Shown here piece by piece: positions 1-7,865 of a stretch of 64,000 nt of DNA (position 1 is the stretch's first letter; each line of letters opens with the position of its first letter). Position numbers and translations under genes: made by a program. The notes beneath the pieces are model-generated. The model did no database searches and was not told the DNA's origin. It was given only the letters and a program-made list of their open reading frames with translations. Source of the DNA: Halomonas faecis (GTDB taxonomy: Bacteria > Pseudomonadota > Gammaproteobacteria > Pseudomonadales > Halomonadaceae); the NCBI RefSeq assembly GCF_010993975.1, contig NZ_JAACZO010000008.1, positions 1 to 64,000 on the forward strand, written 5' to 3'.

Positions 1-33
1 GTAGAGCGTGACCTGTTGGCTGGTGACCGCCAT
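1..33 (-). CDS. IstA-like IS21 transposase, N-terminal 11 codons only
   Basis: ATG at 33-31 preceded by a GGGAGA-type ribosome binding site. The visible residues MAVTSQQVTLY match the N-terminus I remember for IstA proteins of IS21 relatives. The gene continues beyond base 1. IstA is the DDE integrase of the family and would be followed by the ATPase IstB. Identification rests on eleven residues plus the repeated terminal motifs, so it is a context-supported call. Confidence 0.6.
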   Translation of the reverse strand, partial: MAVTSQQVTLY

Positions 34-128
34 ACCGTCTCCCTGGTGGGTCAGGACAAGCGGTCAAGCTTAGGGCAACCGGTCAGAATAGTTGTCGTCC
101 ACCGGCCAGAGTAATTGTCGCTCTATAC
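1..128 (-). mobile_element. Terminal part of an IS21-family insertion sequence
   Basis: Two imperfect 20-bp direct repeats lie at 79-98 and 102-121 (16 of 20 identical, spaced 23 bp), immediately outside a reading frame that starts at 33 and leaves the window. Repeated subterminal motifs of this kind are typical of IS21-family ends. The junction falls at about 122-128, where the dctM reading frame abruptly stops after a conserved family motif. The exact terminal base and target duplication cannot be fixed because the other end is outside the window. Confidence 0.7.
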
Positions 129-1118
129 CATGAACATGCCAATGAAGAGTAGCAGCAGAAGGATGACCGCCAACACGATCCAGAAGGGTACGGGTAAAGC
201 CCCCAGGAAGTTGGCGATGAGCGTGGGGATTCTCTCAAGCGTCAGGATTCTGGCATAGGTGGATGCGGTCGCAATGATAACCAGAATCATGCCGGAAATG
301 AGGAAGGTAGTTTTCAACATCATGGGAACCTGCGACCACTGTGCTTCCCGATACAAAAGAGCAAGCACCAAGCTATAGGCCACGGCAATACCGGATGCTT
401 CCGTCGGCGTAAAGACGCCCCCATAGATTCCGCCCAATACCACAATGGGCATCAAAAGGGTCCACTTCGCGCGCCAGACTGCCTTCCCTCGCGCGCCCCA
501 TTCTGCCCTCGCAACATGGGTGCCATAGCCCTTTTTCTTGCAGATATAGCGGTTGACGAGATAGAGAGATAGCACAATCACCAGGCCGGGAATCAACCCC
601 GCAAGGAAGAGGTCGCCAATGGACGTATTGGTAGTGATGCCATATACGATGAGCGGAATGCTCGGCGGTATGACGATGCCCACACCACCGGCAGTTGCCA
701 GCGTTCCGGCACTAAAACCCCGACCATAGCCTTCGCGAATCATCGCCGGAATCATGATACCACCGATGGCGGCAACCGTTGCCGGCCCCGAGCCGCTCAG
801 CATGGCAAACACGGTGGTTCCCAGCAACGTTACTGCCGGCAAGCCACCGGTAATATGACCGACGAATGCCTTGGCAGCATCGATGAGCCGTTTGGAAAGT
901 CCCCCATGTTCCATGATGACGCCGGATAACACGAAGAGAGGTACTGCCAGGAGGGAGTAGGAGTCTACGGCCCCGAACATGGTCTGTGTGAGGTAGTTGA
1001 CGGGTACGACTTCAGTCATCATGACCGAGAGCATGGAAGCGATGCCGAGCGCAAAGGCAACGGGCATGCCCAGAATGAGCAGCACGATAAAGCTGATCGC
1101 CAGAATGCTGATACCCAT
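123..1118 (-). pseudogene. dctM: TRAP transporter large permease DctM, truncated by IS insertion
   Basis: Large membrane subunit of a tripartite ATP-independent periplasmic transporter, which carries organic acids using an ion gradient. The 331 residues are hydrophobic throughout and match the DctM family from its normal N-terminus (MGISILAISF) up to the GMFM motif. Family members are about 425-435 residues, so roughly 100 residues with the last helices are missing. The frame reads into the IS end and stops after one extra codon (V, then TAG at 125-123). It starts 3 bp after dctQ. The transporter is probably inactive unless a suppressor exists. I class it as a disrupted gene. Confidence 0.85.
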
Positions 1119-1121
1119 GTC

Positions 1122-1655
1122 TTAATCCGCCTCCGGCTCTGATTGGGGAATAGGGGAAAAAGGGTGGCGAACGATGTCGATGAAGGAATGCACCGTATGC
1201 TGGAGAACCCGAAACGACATGAGAGAAAGGCCGAGGGGGAGCCCGACATAAACGAGATACATGGGAATCTGCGAGCCGGGGGACAACTGGCCGGTAATCA
1301 ACTGTCTTCTTACCATCTCGATGGCAAGCGTGAACATGTAGATGAGAAAGGCCAGCCAAAGCACGAAGATGAAAAGACGGATGAGGCGTTGAACGAATGG
1401 CAGCTTTCTGCCGATCAGGTCGACGATCACGTTGAACTTGACATGTCGTTGGTACTTGATGGCATAGCTACCACTCAAGTAGACGAACCAGACGAGCGCA
1501 TATCGCGCAATCTCTTCCGACCATGATGGTGGACTGTTGAAGATGTAGCGCATCACGACCTGGAAGATCACCAGAGACGCGAACACGACGAGTGCGACCG
1601 TGGCCAGATAGGTTTCTATGTGCTCATCCAAATGCGAGTATATCCACTTCCACAT
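1122..1655 (-). CDS. dctQ: TRAP transporter small permease DctQ
   Basis: Small four-helix membrane subunit that bridges binding protein and DctM in TRAP transporters. About 177 residues with hydrophobic segments near residues 15-35, 45-65, 85-110 and 125-145; the conserved helix-1 end VVMRYIFNSPPSWSEE is characteristic. The chosen ATG (residues MWKWIY) has GGATGG seven bases upstream; an in-frame ATG five codons earlier (1670) has no clear ribosome site. The gene lies between dctP and dctM, in the usual P-Q-M order. It is intact, but its partner dctM is truncated. Confidence 0.88.
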   Translation of the reverse strand: MWKWIYSHLDEHIETYLATVALVVFASLVIFQVVMRYIFNSPPSWSEEIARYALVWFVYLSGSYAIKYQRHVKFNVIVDLIGRKLPFVQRLIRLFIFVLWLAFLIYMFTLAIEMVRRQLITGQLSPGSQIPMYLVYVGLPLGLSLMSFRVLQHTVHSFIDIVRHPFSPIPQSEPEAD

Positions 1656-1740
1656 GGGGCAGCCATCCACGCTGAGATAACGACGTCAATGTGCCCCTAC
1701 CCGAGCCTGCAGACTCGGATAGGGGCACGTTTAGACTAAT

Positions 1741-2769
1741 TTACTGAATGGCTTCTAGGAAGGTGGTATTGCCTGCCGCTTCCAGAATGGCCTTGAGCTT
1801 GTCGGTATCGACTTCGGAAGCGTACTCCGCATAGAACGGGATGGCCGAATCGATCCAGGCTTGACGCTCTTCATCCGTCAGATCCGTGACCGTACCGCCT
1901 GCAGCCTCGATCTCGGCACGAATCTCATCACTCACGGTCTTCTTCAGCGAGCGGATCTTGTCGATCGCCGCGTCGGCTGCCTCCTGAACGATTTCCTGAT
2001 CCTCTTCGGACAGGCTTTCGAAGAAGTCCTTGTTGATGAGCAGGACTTCCGGGTCATAGATGTGTCGGGTTTCGGTCAGGTAGTCGGCCGGCTCGGTCAG
2101 GCGCGCCGAGTAGAGCAGCTCGTAGGGGTTCTCGACACCATCCACGACCCCTTGTTGCAAGGAGGTGAAAACCTCGGGGAAGGAGATGGGCGTGGGGGCA
2201 GCACCAATGCTCTCCCAGTAAGCAATGTGCATGGGCACCTGCATGGTACGCAGCTTGACGCCTTCCATATCTTCGGGCACTCGCACCGTACCGTCGGTCA
2301 TGGCCAAGTTACGGAAACCATTCTCGCCCCAGCCGAGCGCGATCAAGCCGCTGTCGGCCAGGCCAGCCAGCATTTCATCGCCGAGCTCGCTATCCAACAC
2401 TTCGTGGGCCGTGTCGGCATCTTCGAAGATGAAGGGAAAATCGAAAACCTCGAGTGACTTGTCGAAGTTGGCAAGCACGCCGACCGAAGGCGCTGTCATC
2501 TCGATGTCACCGAACTGGGTAGCTTCGATCATCTCACGCTCACCACCAAGCTGACTGTCGGGGTACACCTCAACCGTAATCCGCCCATCGGTTCGCTCGG
2601 CCACCTGTTCGGCGAACAGTTCGTAACCCTGGTTTTGCGTGTCACCCGCTGAGATCACATTCCCGAATTTGATGGTGAGGGTATCGCTGGCGAGCAAGCT
2701 GCCGGACCAGGCAGTGAGGCCGAAGGCAGCAACGGCTCCAGCGGTGATGAGGTTTTTGGTGCGGATCAT
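1741..2769 (-). CDS. dctP: TRAP transporter solute-binding protein DctP
   Basis: Periplasmic receptor of the TRAP system; captures a carboxylate substrate and delivers it to DctQM. The 342 residues begin with a signal peptide (MIRTKNLITAGAVAAFGLTA, cleavage near residue 27). The family core is visible in the QLGGEREMIEATQFGDIEM region and in GVKLRTMQ, whose Arg normally binds the substrate carboxylate. ATG 2769 has AGGAGT at good spacing; the frame stays open upstream without signal-like sequence, so the shorter start is preferred. The substrate cannot be told from sequence (C4-dicarboxylate, sugar acid and others are possible). Confidence 0.9.
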   Translation of the reverse strand: MIRTKNLITAGAVAAFGLTAWSGSLLASDTLTIKFGNVISAGDTQNQGYELFAEQVAERTDGRITVEVYPDSQLGGEREMIEATQFGDIEMTAPSVGVLANFDKSLEVFDFPFIFEDADTAHEVLDSELGDEMLAGLADSGLIALGWGENGFRNLAMTDGTVRVPEDMEGVKLRTMQVPMHIAYWESIGAAPTPISFPEVFTSLQQGVVDGVENPYELLYSARLTEPADYLTETRHIYDPEVLLINKDFFESLSEEDQEIVQEAADAAIDKIRSLKKTVSDEIRAEIEAAGGTVTDLTDEERQAWIDSAIPFYAEYASEVDTDKLKAILEAAGNTTFLEAIQ

Positions 2770-3144
2770 ACGGCACTCCTGTTGTTGGATCGTCGTGTTG
2801 GAGCAACAGAGTAATGGGCTGGTGTGTCGGCGATTATATTCACCGATCGTGCACCCCCAGCACTGTCTTACAGTAACACAATATGCGTCTCCCGCAACTC
2901 GCTCGCCGACGACCCGCCGTGAGGCAGCGTTGACGCCCCACGGCGCAATGTGCCAGCCCGGCGAAGCGTCACGTCCCAGCCCTTCCGATGAGGTCCGGCA
3001 CGCGGCGATGCAAAGTTGCCATACAGTCCGCTCCAACGCAGGAGTCGAAGGAGAAAGGTAGGCTTTTAGGGTCGGATTAGCCGATGGTTTCTTGGACGGT
3101 CCAGTGAAAGCCTGGAACACGGAATGGGGCGAGATTAGCCAGAC
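2770..3144. other. Non-coding region upstream of dctP
   Basis: About 375 bases without a convincing gene. On the minus strand a TATAAT-like -10 lies at 2838-2833, about 65 bases before the dctP ATG, with no good -35, which suggests an activated promoter. A perfect ACTGT-CTT-ACAGT inverted repeat sits at 2862-2874, just upstream of where a -35 would be. An open plus-strand frame here has no family resemblance and is treated as chance. Confidence 0.5.
2833..2874 (-). promoter_or_regulatory. Candidate dctP promoter with upstream palindrome
   Basis: Minus-strand TATAAT at 2838-2833 and a 5-bp-arm palindrome ACTGTCTTACAGT at 2862-2874, 24-36 bases further upstream. The palindrome is in the right place for a regulator site of the TRAP operon, but no regulator gene is adjacent in the window. 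The -35 match is poor. Confidence 0.35.
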
Positions 3145-3173
3145 AAAGAAAAAGCCGCTGAAATCAGCGGCTT
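3145..3173 (-). terminator. Rho-independent terminator after tRNA-Ser
   Basis: Perfect 10-bp inverted repeat AAGCCGCTGA / TCAGCGGCTT (3152-3161 and 3164-3173) with a 2-base loop, followed in the minus direction by a U-rich run (complement of 3145-3151). It lies 13 bases beyond the tRNA 3' end and insulates it from dctP. Confidence 0.85.
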
Positions 3174-3185
3174 AATCGATATTCG

Positions 3186-3273
3186 TGGCGGAGGGGGAGG
3201 GATTCGAACCCTCGAAGCCTTTCGACTTACACACTTTCCAGGCGTGCTCCTTCGACCACTCGGACACCCCTCC
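3186..3273 (-). tRNA. serT-like: tRNA-Ser (anticodon GGA)
   Basis: 88 nt including encoded CCA (3188-3186). It has a 7-bp acceptor stem GGAGGGG/CCCCTCC, the class II long variable arm, TTCGAATCC in the T loop, and the anticodon context CCTGGAAAG that matches the E. coli GGA isoacceptor. It reads UCC/UCU serine codons. The acceptor and anticodon stems pair fully. Confidence 0.95.
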
Positions 3274-3328
3274 GTATTGTGGTTCTCACGCCTGGCTGTG
3301 AGCGCCTTTGTGCGTCAGAACGGCGCAC

Positions 3329-3357
3329 ATGCTATCGACTTAAGTGCGCGATTGCAA
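3329..3357 (-). promoter_or_regulatory. Promoter of tRNA-Ser
   Basis: Minus strand TTGCAA (3357-3352), 17-bp spacer, TAGCAT (3334-3329), followed by a GC-rich discriminator as expected for a stringently controlled stable-RNA promoter. The predicted start is about 49 bases before the mature tRNA. Confidence 0.6.
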
Positions 3358-3379
3358 GCCGTTTTCCGTGCTGCCGGTC

Positions 3380-3883
3380 TCATCGGGCAGGCAGCACGGC
3401 GTAATCGCCTCGGGCTTCCAGGCAGAGCGTCTCGTCGCACCACAATCGCTGCACGAGGGCGATGCGCCCCTTGCCCCGGGCCTTGAGCTGCTTTTCCAGC
3501 AACGCGGGACCGCGCTCGTTTTCCGGCGTACAGATCAGTTGGTAGTCGCCGTTAACCGGGGCGAGAAAGCGTTGGTTGGCTTCAGCCACCACCACGTCGC
3601 GGGCATAGCCCAGCGAACGCAGCCACAGCGTGGTCCAGCACCAGCCAAGCAGCGTGGTCTGGGCAGTGAGGGCCCCGCCGAAGCCGGTGCCCTTGTCGTT
3701 GAGGTTGGGCCCCAGCGCCACATCCCAGCTCAGGGCGTCGTCTTTCCGCTGCATGGCAAGGATGCCGAGATGCTCGACCAGAGGAATGGCCTCATTCAAC
3801 CAGCCGAGAAAAGTCGCCATGTCATCCAGTTGCCCGGCTGACGGCAGCGGTAGCCGGGGATGGGGTACGCCGATCTCGCGCAT
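3380..3883 (-). CDS. YiiD C-terminal-domain hotdog protein, putative thioesterase
   Basis: 167 residues matching the hotdog-fold domain found at the C-terminus of E. coli YiiD (putative thioesterase family). The GTGFGGALTAQ segment near residues 85-95 is the typical hotdog helix region with the conserved Asn/Asp just before (GPNLNDKG). It starts 3 bp after the stop of the nitroreductase gene, so the two are probably cotranscribed. There is no signal peptide. The substrate is unknown; acyl-CoA or acyl-ACP hydrolysis is inferred from the fold only. Confidence 0.7.
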   Translation of the reverse strand: MREIGVPHPRLPLPSAGQLDDMATFLGWLNEAIPLVEHLGILAMQRKDDALSWDVALGPNLNDKGTGFGGALTAQTTLLGWCWTTLWLRSLGYARDVVVAEANQRFLAPVNGDYQLICTPENERGPALLEKQLKARGKGRIALVQRLWCDETLCLEARGDYAVLPAR

Positions 3884-3886
3884 CGC

Positions 3887-4447
3887 TCAGCACCAGTGAT
3901 CGACGAAGTCGGAAATTCGGTGCTCGACCGGCGGCTTATGGCGACCACCGAGCTGGCCGAGATAGACGAAGGCGACGATCTCGTCCTCTTCCTCGAGCCC
4001 CAGTCCTTTGCGCACGGTGGGGTCGAAGGCGTACTTGCCGCTGCGCCACATGGCGCCCAGCCCCAGGGCGTGAGCGGCCAGGATGATGCCATGGGCGGCG
4101 CAGCCGGCGGAAATTACCTGCTCGATCTTCGGCACCTTGGCCACGTCCGGCGTGACCTTGGCGATCACCGCGATGACCATGGGCGCCCGCTGCGGTTTCT
4201 TGCGGGCGGCATCCATTACGCTGTCATCGGCATGGGGATCTTCGCGGTACTCCGCCTCGGCGTAGAGCTCGCCCAGGCGCTCGAGCCCCTCCCCGGTGAA
4301 CTCGATGAAGCGCCACGGCCGCAGCTCGCCGTGATCCGGCGCGCGCAGTGCTGCGCGGTAGATGGCCTCGAGCTGCTCGGGACTCGGCGACGGCCCCATC
4401 AGCTTGCCCATGGAACTTCGCTCGTGCAGCAGGTTCATGGCTTCCAT
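3887..4447 (-). CDS. ydjA: NAD(P)H nitroreductase, YdjA type
   Basis: 186 residues, the length of the small YdjA-type flavin nitroreductases. The FMN-binding N-terminus is visible as LHERSSMGKL followed by APDHGELRPWRFI (E. coli YdjA has the same layout), and the C-terminal GLGAMWRSG segment contacts the flavin. It reduces nitro compounds or quinones with NAD(P)H in the cytoplasm; the physiological substrate is unknown. The ATG at 4447 is preceded by GGAGAG. It lies 42 bp downstream of queF on the same strand. Confidence 0.85.
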   Translation of the reverse strand: MEAMNLLHERSSMGKLMGPSPSPEQLEAIYRAALRAPDHGELRPWRFIEFTGEGLERLGELYAEAEYREDPHADDSVMDAARKKPQRAPMVIAVIAKVTPDVAKVPKIEQVISAGCAAHGIILAAHALGLGAMWRSGKYAFDPTVRKGLGLEEEDEIVAFVYLGQLGGRHKPPVEHRISDFVDHWC

Positions 4448-4489
4448 GTTGCTCTCCTCTCGGTCTTGTCGAGCACTCTACCCAAGGTG

Positions 4490-5320
4490 CTACTGACGCG
4501 CCAGGCGCAGCGGCTGGGGCGGGCGTTCGCCGGGAGTCGCCCGCCAGGGACTGATGTCCAGCCCACCGCGTCGCACGTAGCGTGCCAGCACCAGCAGCCG
4601 TTCGGGCCGAGCACGCGCCATCAGGTCCATGAAGACATGCTCTACGCAGTGCTCATGAAAATCCTGATGCTGGCGATAGCCGATCAGATAGCGCAACAGC
4701 CCCTCGCGATCCAGCTTCGGGCCACGATAGCGGATCAGTACGCTGCCCCAGTCGGGCTGGCCGGTGACCGGACAGTTGGACTTGAGCAGATGCGAATGCA
4801 GCGTCTCTTCGACGACCTCGTCGCCCACGCCGATCACTTCGGCACTCGGCGTATAGGAAGTCACCTCGATGTCCAGGTCGTCGAGGCACTCGCCCGGCAG
4901 TTGCCGGGGCATGAGCGCGTCGTCGTCGACCCCGAACAGCTCGACCGAGACCGACGCGCCAGCCGCCCGACCCAGGTCGCGCTTGAGCGCCTCGAGCACA
5001 TGCTCGCGGCTGGCGAAACGGCTCTGGTTGAACCCGTTGAGGTAGAGCTTCCACGACTTGGACTCGATCAGATTGGGCGACTCGGCCGGCAGACGGAAAC
5101 GCGCCACCGCCACCAGCGGCTTGCCCCGGTCGTTTAGCCAGGACACCTCGAAGGCGTGCCACTCGTCCTCGCCGACGAACGGCAGTCGACCTTCTTGGAT
5201 GCCCAGCGGCATGCGGTTGGCTGCACGGGCAATGGAATAGAGTAGCCCGGCGTCGTAGCGCTCGGGGTAGGCGGATTCACGCCCCAAAGGGGCATGTTCG
5301 AGCATATCGGGACGATGCAT
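4490..5320 (-). CDS. queF: NADPH-dependent 7-cyano-7-deazaguanine reductase QueF
   Basis: Reduces preQ0 to preQ1 in queuosine biosynthesis. 276 residues, the bimodular long form as in E. coli (282). The QueF motif ESKSWKLYLNGFNQ starts near residue 86 and the catalytic Cys is C183 in KSNCPVTGQPDW. The ATG at 5320 has GGAGTT at proper spacing and lies only 2 bp after the stop of the ABC permease gene, so queF is the third gene of the yadG-yadH-queF unit. The frame is open further upstream, but that part only overlaps yadH and is not coding. Confidence 0.95.
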   Translation of the reverse strand: MHRPDMLEHAPLGRESAYPERYDAGLLYSIARAANRMPLGIQEGRLPFVGEDEWHAFEVSWLNDRGKPLVAVARFRLPAESPNLIESKSWKLYLNGFNQSRFASREHVLEALKRDLGRAAGASVSVELFGVDDDALMPRQLPGECLDDLDIEVTSYTPSAEVIGVGDEVVEETLHSHLLKSNCPVTGQPDWGSVLIRYRGPKLDREGLLRYLIGYRQHQDFHEHCVEHVFMDLMARARPERLLVLARYVRRGGLDISPWRATPGERPPQPLRLARQ

Positions 5321-5322
5321 GG

Positions 5323-6096
5323 CTAACTCCTGATGCCCTTGCCGCGGCCGAGCATCCACAGAGCGATGGAAAAGAGGATGACGATGAAGGCAACGATGGC
5401 TGCCAGCGCCCAGCCTACGGGAATGTCGGAGACCCCCAGGAAACCATGGCGAAAGACGTTGACCATGTAGAGGATCGGATTGAGCAGCGAGACGCCCTGC
5501 CAGAAAGGGGGCAGCAGTGAAATGGAATAGAACACCCCGCCCAAATAGGTGAGCGGCGTGAGCACGAAGGTCGGCACGATGGAGACGTCGTCGAACTTGT
5601 CGGCGAGCAGCGCGTTGATGAAACCGCCAACGGAGAACAGTGCGGCGGTAAGCACCACCACCCCGACGGTGAGCAGCGGGTGAGCGACGCTCAGCTGGGT
5701 GAAAAACATGGATACGATGGTGACGATCAGCCCCACGCCCAGGCCGCGTGCCATGCCGCCCAGTACGAAGCCGCTGAGAATCACCCAGTGGGGCATCGGC
5801 GAGACCATCATCTCCTCGACCGAGCGCTGGAACTTGTTGGAAAAGAAGCTCGATGCCACGTTGGAGTAGCTGTTGGTGATCACCGCCATCATGATCAGTC
5901 CCGGCACGATGAAGTCCATGTAGGTGAAGCCGTCCATCTCGCCGATGCGCGAACCGATCAGGCTGCCGAAGATGATGAAGTACATGGACATGGTGATCGA
6001 GGGTGGCAGCAGTGTCTGCGGCCAGATTCGCGTGAAGCGCTTGATCTCCTTGAGTACCAGCGTCCACAGGGCAATCGCGGTCTGTGTGGCATTCAT
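5323..6096 (-). CDS. yadH: ABC-2 type exporter permease, YadH family
   Basis: 257-residue integral membrane subunit of an ABC-2 exporter, with about six hydrophobic helices (near 30-50, 62-80, 105-135, 145-165, 172-195, 230-250) and the ABC-2 signature region NPILYMVNVFRHGFLG near residue 208. Its ATG overlaps the yadG stop (ATGA, 6096-6093), so the two are translationally coupled. The exported substrate is not known for this family. The length equals E. coli YadH. Confidence 0.9.
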   Translation of the reverse strand: MNATQTAIALWTLVLKEIKRFTRIWPQTLLPPSITMSMYFIIFGSLIGSRIGEMDGFTYMDFIVPGLIMMAVITNSYSNVASSFFSNKFQRSVEEMMVSPMPHWVILSGFVLGGMARGLGVGLIVTIVSMFFTQLSVAHPLLTVGVVVLTAALFSVGGFINALLADKFDDVSIVPTFVLTPLTYLGGVFYSISLLPPFWQGVSLLNPILYMVNVFRHGFLGVSDIPVGWALAAIVAFIVILFSIALWMLGRGKGIRS

Positions 6097-7058
6097 GTGC
6101 GCACCTCCTGCGGCTCCGCCTCGCTCGCCATCGCCGCGCTGCCCCGCTCGACCATGGACACGAACATCTCCTCGAGACGATTGGCACGGTTGCGCATGGA
6201 AACGACCTGAATGCCCCTGGCGCTGAGCGTCGAGAAGAGATCGTTGAGCCGCTGGCCACGATGCACCACCACGGAGAGCTGAGCCGGCTCCACGCGGCTC
6301 ACCTCGAAACCGTCGATGTCCGGCACCGCCTCGACGGGGCGCGCCAGATCGAGCAGGAAGATTTCCGTGTTGAGCTCGGAGAGCAAGTCGCGAACGCTGG
6401 TGTTACGCACGATCTCGCCATGGTTGATGATCGCCACCTGGCGGCACAGGCTCTCCGCCTCTTCGAGGTAGTGAGTGGTGAGGATGATGGTGGTGCCCTC
6501 CTCGCGGTTGATGCGGCGCATGTATTCCCACATGCTACGGCGCAGCTCGATATCCACTCCCGCAGTGGGCTCGTCGAGGATCAACAGCTTGGGGCGATGC
6601 ATCAACGCCCGCGCAATCATCAGGCGACGCTTCATGCCGCCAGAGAGCATGCGCGCACTGCCGTTGCGCTTGTCCCACAGCCCCAGATCGGTGAGCAGTT
6701 CGCGGGCTCGCGGCAACGCCTCGCGCCTCGGCATGCCATAGTAGCCGGCCTGGGCGAGCATGATGTCGATCACCTTCTCGAACTGGTTGAAGTTGAACTC
6801 CTGGGGGACCACGCCCAGATGGTACTTGGCGCGAGCGAAGTCACGGTCGATGTCGATGCCGAAAATCTCGACCTTGCCGGCCGTTTTCTGCACCAGCGAA
6901 CAGACCACCCCCAGCGTCGTCGATTTGCCGGCACCGTTGGGACCCAGCAGGGCAAAGAAGTCGCCCTGCCCAACATCCAGGTCGATACCCTTCAAAGCAT
7001 GAAAGCCATTGCCGTAGACCTTGGTCAGCCCACGGATCGACAGCGCCGGTTCAGCCAT
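6093..7058 (-). CDS. yadG: ABC exporter ATP-binding protein, YadG family
   Basis: ATPase partner of YadH. 321 residues with Walker A GPNGAGKST (near residue 38), Q-loop GVVPQEF, signature LSGGMKRR, Walker B LLILDEPTAG and the H-loop His in LTTHYLEEAE. The start at 7058 (MAEPALSIRGL) has GAGGAG at good spacing; a longer in-frame extension of 36 residues shows no conservation-like features. It is the first gene of the three-gene unit with yadH and queF. Confidence 0.92.
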   Translation of the reverse strand: MAEPALSIRGLTKVYGNGFHALKGIDLDVGQGDFFALLGPNGAGKSTTLGVVCSLVQKTAGKVEIFGIDIDRDFARAKYHLGVVPQEFNFNQFEKVIDIMLAQAGYYGMPRREALPRARELLTDLGLWDKRNGSARMLSGGMKRRLMIARALMHRPKLLILDEPTAGVDIELRRSMWEYMRRINREEGTTIILTTHYLEEAESLCRQVAIINHGEIVRNTSVRDLLSELNTEIFLLDLARPVEAVPDIDGFEVSRVEPAQLSVVVHRGQRLNDLFSTLSARGIQVVSMRNRANRLEEMFVSMVERGSAAMASEAEPQEVRT

Positions 7059-7236
7059 GCGAACTCCTCGCAACGGGTGGGTCGAAGCGGACATGCCGCA
7101 AAGGCATGGAACTATGGGGGCGGGCCTGCACCACTTCAAGCCGGTGCGGCGTTCCGACCGATGCACGCGGGTTTTGCCACTGCACGACGAGGCAGCGACT
7201 CACGAGGAGACGACGCATGCATGAGAAGACGACGAG

Positions 7237-7312
7237 TGGCGTCCCATAGGGGGTTCGAACCCCTGTTACCGCCGTGAAAGGGCGGTGTCCTAGGCCACTA
7301 GACGAATGGGAC
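7237..7312 (-). tRNA. gltT-like: tRNA-Glu (anticodon TTC), copy 1
   Basis: 76 nt with encoded CCA; GTCCCATTCGTCTAG start, anticodon loop CCTTTCAC, and TTCGAACCCC T-arm, as in bacterial tRNA-Glu. It is the last (3'-most) gene of the minus-strand cluster. It differs from copies 2 and 3 by one base in the D loop (GGCCTAG versus GGTCTAG). Confidence 0.96.
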
Positions 7313-7326
7313 GAAAAGAAGAAGAT

Positions 7327-7401
7327 TGGAGCGGGAAAGGAGATTCGAACTCCCGACCCTCGCCTTGGCAAGGCGATGCTCTACCACTGAGCTATTCCCG
7401 C
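7327..7401 (-). tRNA. glyV-like: tRNA-Gly (anticodon GCC), copy 1
   Basis: 75 nt with encoded CCA (TCCA end); acceptor GCGGGAA/TTCCCGC, D arm GCTCAGTGGTAGAGC, anticodon loop CTTGCCAAG. It is separated by 14 nt from the following tRNA-Glu gene, so processing from a shared transcript is expected. Confidence 0.96.
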
Positions 7402-7440
7402 TTGATCGACAGTCTATGCTATCGCTAACGCTACCGGAAG

Positions 7441-7516
7441 TGGCGTCCCATAGGGGGTTCGAACCCCTGTTACCGCCGTGAAAGGGCGGTGTCCTAGACC
7501 ACTAGACGAATGGGAC
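7441..7516 (-). tRNA. gltT-like: tRNA-Glu (anticodon TTC), copy 2
   Basis: 76 nt, identical to copy 3 and differing from copy 1 only in the D loop. The flanking tRNA-Gly copies make it part of an alternating array. Confidence 0.96.
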
Positions 7517-7521
7517 GCTGT

Positions 7522-7596
7522 TGGAGCGGGAAAGGAGATTCGAACTCCCGACCCTCGCCTTGGCAAGGCGATGCTCTACCACTGAGCTATTCCCGC
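7522..7596 (-). tRNA. glyV-like: tRNA-Gly (anticodon GCC), copy 2
   Basis: 75 nt, same sequence as copy 1. Only 5 nt separate it from the next tRNA-Glu (copy 2). Confidence 0.96.
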
Positions 7597-7619
7597 ATCC
7601 GGCACCTGCTGAAGGAGAG

Positions 7620-7695
7620 TGGCGTCCCATAGGGGGTTCGAACCCCTGTTACCGCCGTGAAAGGGCGGTGTCCTAGACCACTAGACGAATGGGAC
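7620..7695 (-). tRNA. gltT-like: tRNA-Glu (anticodon TTC), copy 3
   Basis: 76 nt with encoded CCA; the promoter-proximal gene of the cluster. Its 5' end is about 25 nt downstream of the expected transcription start. Confidence 0.96.
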
Positions 7696-7726
7696 GCAGC
7701 CGTCTCGCCTCAACGAGGTGGCGCGA

Positions 7727-7755
7727 ATGTTACTCAAGCCCCGGGGGGCTGTCAA
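7727..7755 (-). promoter_or_regulatory. Sigma70 promoter of the Glu/Gly tRNA cluster
   Basis: Minus strand: consensus TTGACA (7755-7750), exactly 17-bp spacer, TAACAT (7732-7727), then a GC-rich discriminator (TCGCGCC), the usual signature of a strong, ppGpp-responsive stable-RNA promoter. Confidence 0.85.
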
Positions 7756-7865
7756 CTACTCCCATGAACGCCCCGGGGCTGGAAATTACCGCTGCCGACG
7801 ATGTCTGATGAAAGTGGTGCCAAGACGTGCCGGCAGGACAGCCTGAACCGAGAGGAGAAGAAATC

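Noticed and set aside
2639..3061. 140-codon plus-strand frame upstream of dctP
   Set aside because: No ribosome site or recognisable domain; overlaps the dctP signal peptide region and promoter.
4490..6259. One 589-codon gene covering queF and the region over yadH
   Set aside because: Only the queF part from 5320 has family similarity and its own ribosome site; upstream the frame merely overlaps yadH out of frame.
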